9,645 nucleotides of DNA from Pseudomonadota bacterium (GTDB lineage: Bacteria; Myxococcota_A; UBA796; SXON01), in assembly GCA_005776735.1 (NCBI GenBank), contig SXOM01000660.1, positions 1 to 9,645 of the forward strand. Direction: 5' to 3'. Position 1 is the stretch's first letter, and each line of letters begins with the position of its first letter. Both the position numbers and the translations under genes were made by a program. Below are positions 5,848 through 9,645 of the stretch, piece after piece. The notes below the pieces were generated by a model. That model was not told where the DNA came from, ran no database searches, and saw only the letters and a program-made list of their open reading frames with translations.

Positions 5848-6999
5848 ATGTCGATCCTGTTCCGGCGCGCGCGCCTCCTCGACGACGACGTCGACCTCCG
5901 CTGGGACCGCGGCGTCAGCGCGCTCGACGCGGCCGGCACCCTCGCTGCGGCGGCGACCGACGAGGTGGTGGACGGAGGCCTCCTCACGCCGCCCTTCGCC
6001 GAGCCGCACGTGCACCTCGACGCGGCCCTGCTCGGCGCGAGGGCGCCGAACCGGAGCGGCACCCTGCGCGAGGGCATCGCGAACTGGGCGCGGCTCCGCG
6101 AGGAGCTCACCGCCGACGACGTCATCGCCCGCGCCGAGGCCACGCTCGCGATGTACCGCGAGTGGGGCGTCCTGCGGGTGCGCACCCACGTGGACACCGG
6201 GAGCGCAGTGGCGGTGACGGCGCTCCTGGAGCTGCGGCGGAGCACGCCGGGCCTGCAGGTGGTCGCGTTCCCGCAGGAGGGCATCCTGCGCGCGCCGGGC
6301 CGGCACGAAGCGTGGCAGGCCGCGGTGGAGGCCGGTTGTGACGCGGTCGGCGCGATCCCCCACTTCGAGCGCACCACCGAGGAGGGGTGGGAGAGCGTGC
6401 GCCTGGCGTTCCGGCTCGCGCGCGCACACGGAGTGGGCGTGGACCTGCACTGCGACGAGACCGACGACCCGGGCTCGCGCAACCTCGAGGTCGCCTGCGC
6501 CGAGGCGATGGCGGGCGGAGTGCCGCACGTCGTGGCCGGCCACTGCACCGCCCTGCACAGCTACCCCGATCCCTACGCGGCCAAGGTGTGCGAGCTGGTC
6601 GCACAGAGCGGCGTCCAGGTGGTCTGCAACCCGCTCGACAACGTCGTGCTCCAGGGCCGGTACGACCGCTACCCCAAGCGACGCGGGCTCACCCGCGTCG
6701 ACGAGCTGTGGGCCGCCGGCGCGCACGTGGGTGTGGGGCACGACTCGGTGATGGACCCGTGGTATCGCCTGGGCACCGCCAACCTGCTCGACGCCGCCTA
6801 CATGTTGGTGCACGTCGGGCACCTCACCGGCGAGGAGCAGATGAAGCGGGTGGTGCGCACACTCCACACCGAGAACCACCTGCCGTTCGGCGAGGTTCCG
6901 CGCGTCGAGGTCGGGGCCCGCGAGCTGCTCCACTGGCCGGTCCCCGACGAGGTGGAGCTCCTGCGCCTGCGCCCCCGCCCGCGCGTGCTCACCGCCTGA
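5848..6999 (+). CDS. codA: Cytosine deaminase (CodA-type amidohydrolase)
   Basis: The 383-residue cytosolic metal-dependent amidohydrolase closely follows E. coli CodA (427 residues). Shared landmarks are TPPFAEPHVHLD (metal ligands H54, H56), RTHVDTG (112-118), FPQEGIL with the substrate-binding glutamine Q143, and VDLHCDETDD with metal ligand H201 and catalytic E204. VVAGHCTALHSY (H232), NPLDN..LQGRYDRYPKRRG and GHDSVMDPWYRLGTAN with metal ligand D299 complete the set. All catalytic residues are present. CodA converts cytosine to uracil and ammonia and also accepts some related rings. The residue after the metal-binding Asp is Ser300; CodA has a second Asp there (Asp314, a specificity position). 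The C-terminal composite strand domain is shorter. The ATG at 5848 fits the CodA N-terminus but lacks a Shine-Dalgarno sequence. Uracil produced here could feed the PreA-like enzyme encoded on the other side of the regulator. Confidence 0.88.
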   Translation: MSILFRRARLLDDDVDLRWDRGVSALDAAGTLAAAATDEVVDGGLLTPPFAEPHVHLDAALLGARAPNRSGTLREGIANWARLREELTADDVIARAEATLAMYREWGVLRVRTHVDTGSAVAVTALLELRRSTPGLQVVAFPQEGILRAPGRHEAWQAAVEAGCDAVGAIPHFERTTEEGWESVRLAFRLARAHGVGVDLHCDETDDPGSRNLEVACAEAMAGGVPHVVAGHCTALHSYPDPYAAKVCELVAQSGVQVVCNPLDNVVLQGRYDRYPKRRGLTRVDELWAAGAHVGVGHDSVMDPWYRLGTANLLDAAYMLVHVGHLTGEEQMKRVVRTLHTENHLPFGEVPRVEVGARELLHWPVPDEVELLRLRPRPRVLTA

Positions 7000-7004
7000 G
7001 CGGG

Positions 7005-7033
7005 TTGACAGCGCGCCCGAGTGGCGCCACACT
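7005..7033 (+). promoter_or_regulatory. Sigma70-like promoter of the propeller lipoprotein gene
   Basis: A perfect TTGACA (7005-7010) starts five bases after the deaminase stop, followed after 17 bp by CACACT (7028-7033), a 3-of-6 match to the -10 box. The GTG (7041) and ATG (7044) follow the -10 box by 7 and 10 bases. There is no Shine-Dalgarno sequence, so the transcript is probably leaderless or nearly so. Confidence 0.5.
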
Positions 7034-7043
7034 CCCGCGCGTG

Positions 7044-7997
7044 ATGACCTTCCTCCTCCTCGCCACCGCCTGTTTTCCCACCGTGACCGCCACCGACACC
7101 GCCGACACGGCGGACACCGGGGACACCGACGCCGAGCACACCGGCGGCGAAACCGGCGCCCCGCCGGTGGTCGGCACCTTCGAGAAGTACAAGACCGACA
7201 GCACCGCCTCGTTGCGCGGGGTGTACTCCTCGGGGTCGGGGGTGTACCTGGTCGGCAGCCGCGGCACGGCGTGGGTCGGCAGCGCCAGCGACGGCTTCGA
7301 AGCGTTCGACGTGCCGGGCGAGCTCGCCGGCGTCGACCTCAACGACGTCTGGGGCTCCGGCAAGGAGAGCTCGCTGGAGCTCGTGGTCCCGGCCGACCAG
7401 GGCTGGGTGGGCATCTACTCGGGCGAAACCTGGGTCACCCACATGACGGGCGGCCGCGACAACCGGGCCGCGTCCGCCACCTCGGCCACCGACGTGTACG
7501 TGGTCGGCGACAACGGCGTGATGTACTTCGACGGCGCGAGCTGGTCGCTCATCTACGACGCCGAGGTCGAGCTGTACGACGTCTGCGCGTACTCGGGCGG
7601 TGCGCTGGTCGTGGGCGCCGAGGGCACCGTGCTCAGCTGTATGTCGTCGAGCTGCTCGGAGCTGGACTCCGGGCGCTCCGCCAACTTCCGCGGCGTGGCC
7701 TGCAACGACGACGGCGAGGGCTGGGTGGTCGGCGACCAGGGCCAGGCGCTCTCGTACGACGGCGACGACTTCAAGAGCGTCGGCACCGAGATCGACACCA
7801 CGCTCAACGCGGTGTTCATGGACGGCGACGAGGCCATCGCCGTCGGCAACACCGGCGTGGCCATCAAGTACGACGGCGACGACTGGCTGCCGATGGACGT
7901 CGACACCGACCAGAACCTGTGGGGCGTGCACGGGGTCTCGGCCGCCAACGCCTGGACCGTCGGCGACGGCGGCGTGGCCTTGCAGTACAAGGACTGA
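7044..7997 (+). CDS. Lipoprotein with Thr/Asp linker and seven-repeat beta-propeller
   Basis: The 317-residue protein begins with a very short lipoprotein-type signal (MTFLLLATAC, putative lipidated Cys10). A low-complexity acidic linker of DTAD/DTGD units follows (about 18-35), then a repeat domain (about 45-317). I count seven repeats with the core pattern L-x-x-V ... V-G-x-x-G ... Y-x-G-x-x-W, starting near residues 57, 99, 140, 177, 215, 254 and 291. The strand at 45-55 could close the ring. This resembles BNR/YCF48/Kelch-like propellers found in surface proteins of myxobacteria and relatives. It has no visible catalytic motif, so binding or scaffolding at the outer membrane is likely. 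An in-frame GTG at 7041-7043 is an alternative start adding one residue. It has its own promoter and seems unrelated to the pyrimidine genes before it. The partner or ligand is unknown. Confidence 0.85.
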   Translation: MTFLLLATACFPTVTATDTADTADTGDTDAEHTGGETGAPPVVGTFEKYKTDSTASLRGVYSSGSGVYLVGSRGTAWVGSASDGFEAFDVPGELAGVDLNDVWGSGKESSLELVVPADQGWVGIYSGETWVTHMTGGRDNRAASATSATDVYVVGDNGVMYFDGASWSLIYDAEVELYDVCAYSGGALVVGAEGTVLSCMSSSCSELDSGRSANFRGVACNDDGEGWVVGDQGQALSYDGDDFKSVGTEIDTTLNAVFMDGDEAIAVGNTGVAIKYDGDDWLPMDVDTDQNLWGVHGVSAANAWTVGDGGVALQYKD

Positions 7998-7998
7998 G

Positions 7999-8027
7999 CG
8001 CGGTCCGCGGACCAACGGCGCCGCGCA
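7999..8027. terminator. Nested inverted repeat between the lipoprotein gene and the tRNA
   Basis: GCGCGG (7999-8004) pairs with CCGCGC (8022-8027), and inside it GGTCCGCGGACC (8003-8014) is a perfect 12-bp palindrome. The two overlap, so only one can form at a time. It stands directly between two converging units (propeller gene on plus, tRNA on minus) and is a plausible bidirectional transcription end, though without a T-run. Confidence 0.4.
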
Positions 8028-8030
8028 AGT

Positions 8031-8106
8031 GGCGCTCCCGGCTGGGATCGAACCAGCAACCGCGCGATTAGAAATCGCGAGCTCTGTCCAGTTGAGCTAC
8101 GGGAGC
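8031..8106 (-). tRNA. tRNA-Arg (anticodon TCT), CCA encoded
   Basis: On the minus strand the 76 bases fold as a normal cloverleaf. The acceptor GCTCCCG (8100-8106) pairs with CGGGAGC (8035-8041). A D-arm GCTC..GAGC follows, then the anticodon stem CGCGA/TCGCG with loop TTTCTAA (anticodon at 8070-8072), and a T-arm GCTGG-TTCGATC-CCAGC. The discriminator base is G and the terminal CCA is encoded (8031-8033). It reads AGA (and by wobble possibly AGG) arginine codons, which are rare in so GC-rich a genome. The only -10-like stretch upstream is GAATAG (minus strand, 8119-8124), in the 29-bp gap before the MopE-repeat gene. The tRNA is antisense to any read-through between the two lipoprotein genes. 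Confidence 0.95.
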
Positions 8107-8126
8107 GGTTCGGGCAAGCTATTCAC

Positions 8127-8131
8127 GGAGG
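8127..8131 (+). promoter_or_regulatory. Strong ribosome-binding site GGAGG for the MopE-repeat gene
   Basis: GGAGG stands four bases before the ATG at 8136. It fixes that start and contrasts with the previous lipoprotein gene, which has none. The leader must begin within or beyond the antisense tRNA gene. Confidence 0.75.
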
Positions 8132-8135
8132 CTCG

Positions 8136-9173
8136 ATGCGGCGACTGTACCCCTGGTCCCTTCTGGCGCTGGCCGCCTGTGTCAACGACATCGGCATCAC
8201 CCAGACCGCCAAGTGCAACGGCCAGCTCGAGCAGGCCGAAGACGGCGTGGTCGACGGTCCGTTCGACGCCGACGGCGACGGCTACTACCAGGCCGACCAG
8301 TGCGCCGACGCCTACCCGGCCGACCGGCTGGACTGCGACGACAAGGACCCGACGGTCAACCCGCTCGGCGTCGAGGACGCGTGCAACGGCCTCGACGACG
8401 ACTGCGACCCCGACACCATCGACGACTCCGACGACGACGGCGACGGCTACACCGCCTGCGACGACGACTGCGACGACCACCAGGCGCAGATCAACCCCTC
8501 CCAGCCCGAGGTCGAGTGTGATCTGCTCGACAACGACTGCGACAGCGCCACGCTCGACGGCCTGGACCAGGACGCCGACGGCTACACCGAGTGCGAAGAC
8601 TGCGCCGACCTCGCGCCGAAGATCAACCCCGGCACCGCCGAGGTCGCGTGCAACGACCTCGACGACGACTGCGACGAGACCACGCTCGACCGCATCGACG
8701 TCGACGGCGACGGAAATTCGCCGTGCGACGCCCAGCCCGACTGTGACGACGCCGACCCCCTGCGCTTCGTCGGCAACGAGGAGACCTGCGACGACGGCAT
8801 CGACCAGGACTGCGACGGCGTCGCCGACAACGACTGCAACTACGACGGCACCTGGGACCTCGACCAGGTGGTGAGCTACTCCTGCGCGTTCGGCCTGGTC
8901 TCCTTGAACTTCGACCAGGTCGTGGTGACCGACCTCGACCCGACCATCAAGTTCAACGGCGGCGGCACCCAACCGGGCCAGATGGTGGGGTCCGTCACGG
9001 GAACCGGTGAGTTCGACGCCGACAACTCCTTGTCGGGCACCTGCACCGAGACCTACTCCATCACCGGCGCGTTCACCGACCGCAGCAACTTCGACGCCAC
9101 GTTCACCGCCAACTACGCCGGGAAGTGCTTCGACTGCGCCAACCAGAGCTGGGAGATCCACGGCGTGCGCTGA
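8136..9173 (+). CDS. Putative metal-binding (MopE-repeat) lipoprotein
   Basis: The 345-residue protein has a lipoprotein signal (MRRLYPWSLLALAAC, lipobox LAAC, Cys15). A Cys/Asp-rich repeat region (about 44-228) follows, then a separate beta-rich C-terminal domain (about 236-345). The repeats alternate a calcium-loop-like DxDGDGY with C.D.DP.. NP...E.CN..DDDCD, the pattern of the MopE-type putative metal-binding motif found in many secreted proteins of delta-proteobacteria and in the copper-binding surface protein MopE of Methylococcus. Metal identity (Ca2+ or Cu) cannot be decided here. The C-terminal domain begins YDGTWDLDQ and has four cysteines (250, 303, 331, 334) that could make two disulfides; I do not recognise it. 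The protein is probably anchored in the outer membrane. The start is well supported by GGAGG. It converges with the methyltransferase-like gene downstream. Confidence 0.85.
   Translation: MRRLYPWSLLALAACVNDIGITQTAKCNGQLEQAEDGVVDGPFDADGDGYYQADQCADAYPADRLDCDDKDPTVNPLGVEDACNGLDDDCDPDTIDDSDDDGDGYTACDDDCDDHQAQINPSQPEVECDLLDNDCDSATLDGLDQDADGYTECEDCADLAPKINPGTAEVACNDLDDDCDETTLDRIDVDGDGNSPCDAQPDCDDADPLRFVGNEETCDDGIDQDCDGVADNDCNYDGTWDLDQVVSYSCAFGLVSLNFDQVVVTDLDPTIKFNGGGTQPGQMVGSVTGTGEFDADNSLSGTCTETYSITGAFTDRSNFDATFTANYAGKCFDCANQSWEIHGVR
8265..8819 (+). repeat. Four tandem Asp/Cys-rich MopE-type repeats (coding)
   Basis: At protein level four units of about 40-50 residues start near residues 44, 97, 144 and 188. 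Each begins DxDxDG(Y/N) and the first three end in (C)(N/D)xxD(D/N)DCD. The fourth ends DQDCDG. The units have diverged in sequence and length, so this is an old expansion and not a recent DNA duplication. Confidence 0.8.
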
Positions 9174-9208
9174 TCGCGGGTGACGGGGTCCGCGCCGCGA
9201 CCGTCCGT

Positions 9209-9250
9209 GCCGGCCTCCGGCCGGCGTGGGGCCGAGGCGGCCGCGCGGCC
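9209..9250. terminator. GC hairpins between convergent genes
   Basis: In the 85-bp gap, GCCGGCC (9209-9215) and GGCCGGC (9219-9225) form a perfect 7-bp stem with loop TCC, and GGCCGCGCGGCC (9239-9250) is a 12-bp palindrome. Their position between two converging genes suggests bidirectional termination, again without a T-run. Confidence 0.45.
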
Positions 9251-9258
9251 CGCTGCGG

Positions 9259-9645
9259 TCAATGCAACGGCAGGGCCCGGACCAGGAGCCGGTCGCAGCC
9301 CTCCCGCACCGGACTGCCGGCGTGGTCGCCCCACATCTGGTCGACGTAGAAGCCGTTGGCCTCGAGCATCCACTCCACCTCGTCGGGCGCGGCCACGTGC
9401 AGGCGCAGCTCGCTCACCACCGGCGCGGCGTCGCCGACGAAGAACCGGTCCACCAGGCGCAGGTCGCCGCGGAGCGGGGCCCGGAACACCTCGCGGGTGC
9501 GCCGCACCGGGACCTCGCCGAGGCGGCCTTCCCACGCGAGGCGCTCCGGCGTGTGCAGTTCGGCCAGGCACGCCGGGTCGGGCGCGGGGAGGTCCAGCGT
9601 GAGCGGCCCCGACGGCCCGAGGGCGCGCCGCGCGGCGGCGAGGCA
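9259..9645 (-). CDS. Probable class I SAM-dependent methyltransferase, C-terminal part
   Basis: Translating the minus strand from the window edge gives 128 residues with no stop until TGA at 9259-9261; the gene start lies beyond 9645. The first visible residues (LAAARRALGPSGPLTLDLPAP) match the strand after motif III of Rossmann-type methyltransferases (a helix, a Gly-rich turn, then LxLDL). The end has EWMLEANGFYVDQMWGDHAGSP followed by DRLLVRALPLH, close to the usual 'LL..aGF.v...yGd..g.p' ending of small-molecule methyltransferases. The SAM-binding GxGxG motif would be outside the window, so the call rests on the C-terminus only. The substrate is unknown. A GTG at 9505-9507 lies inside the domain and is not a likely start. 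Confidence 0.6.
   Translation of the reverse strand, partial: CLAAARRALGPSGPLTLDLPAPDPACLAELHTPERLAWEGRLGEVPVRRTREVFRAPLRGDLRLVDRFFVGDAAPVVSELRLHVAAPDEVEWMLEANGFYVDQMWGDHAGSPVREGCDRLLVRALPLH

Noticed and set aside
4504..7032. An 842-codon open frame on the minus strand across the regulator and deaminase genes
   Set aside because: The upstream part is antisense to two well-recognised genes and reads as low-complexity Arg/Ala/His sequence, typical of a GC-rich shadow frame. Only its last 135 codons, beyond the regulator gene, look like a real protein.
8031..8106. tRNA-Arg as an integration site of a mobile element
   Set aside because: No repeat of the tRNA 3' end and no integrase gene are visible within the window.
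8265..8819. Possible CRISPR or DNA tandem repeat array in the Asp-rich region
   Set aside because: The periodicity is at protein level, with units diverged in length and sequence and no identical spacer-separated repeats.

Overview
The window is very GC-rich bacterial DNA in which third codon positions are almost always G or C. It carries two lipoproteins typical of delta-proteobacterial/myxobacterial-type genomes: a beta-propeller protein with a Thr/Asp linker and a protein of the putative metal-binding MopE-repeat type. A Myxococcota-like or related environmental lineage is therefore my best guess, but this is inference from style only. No plasmid, phage, IS or CRISPR signature was found.

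Layout, left to right. (1) The end of a deoxynucleoside kinase gene (+) meets, tail to tail, a gene for an AAA_14/DUF4143-type ATPase (-). Their stop codons sit inside one perfect 9-bp hairpin. (2) A minus-strand group follows: a small membrane protein at 4504-4911, a PreA-like dihydropyrimidine dehydrogenase at 3299-4426 and an NCS1-family nucleobase permease at 1633-3171. The ATPase gene downstream has its own consensus-like promoter overlapping a strong palindrome. (3) Diverging from this group on the plus strand are a Crp/Fnr-family regulator (4994-5710) and a CodA-type cytosine deaminase (5848-6999). A 20-bp dyad lies in the divergent intergenic region. (4) The right part holds a seven-repeat beta-propeller lipoprotein, a tRNA-Arg(TCT) on the opposite strand, a MopE-repeat lipoprotein, and the 3' end of a probable SAM-dependent methyltransferase (-) running off the window.

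The central block reads as a pyrimidine salvage/degradation locus. The permease would import a base such as cytosine, uracil or a related ring, the deaminase would convert cytosine to uracil, and the PreA-like enzyme would reduce uracil or thymine to the dihydro form. A regulator sits between the two transcription directions. The locus is incomplete within the window: there is no PreT, dihydropyrimidinase or beta-ureidopropionase. The PreA-like protein lacks the C-terminal ferredoxin domain of its family, so its electron source and even its exact reaction are open.

Nothing here proves a wholly new system. The most unusual points are the stripped-down PreA, the hairpin that gives two convergent proteins the same C-terminal residues, and the two promoters placed so close to start codons that leaderless transcripts are likely.
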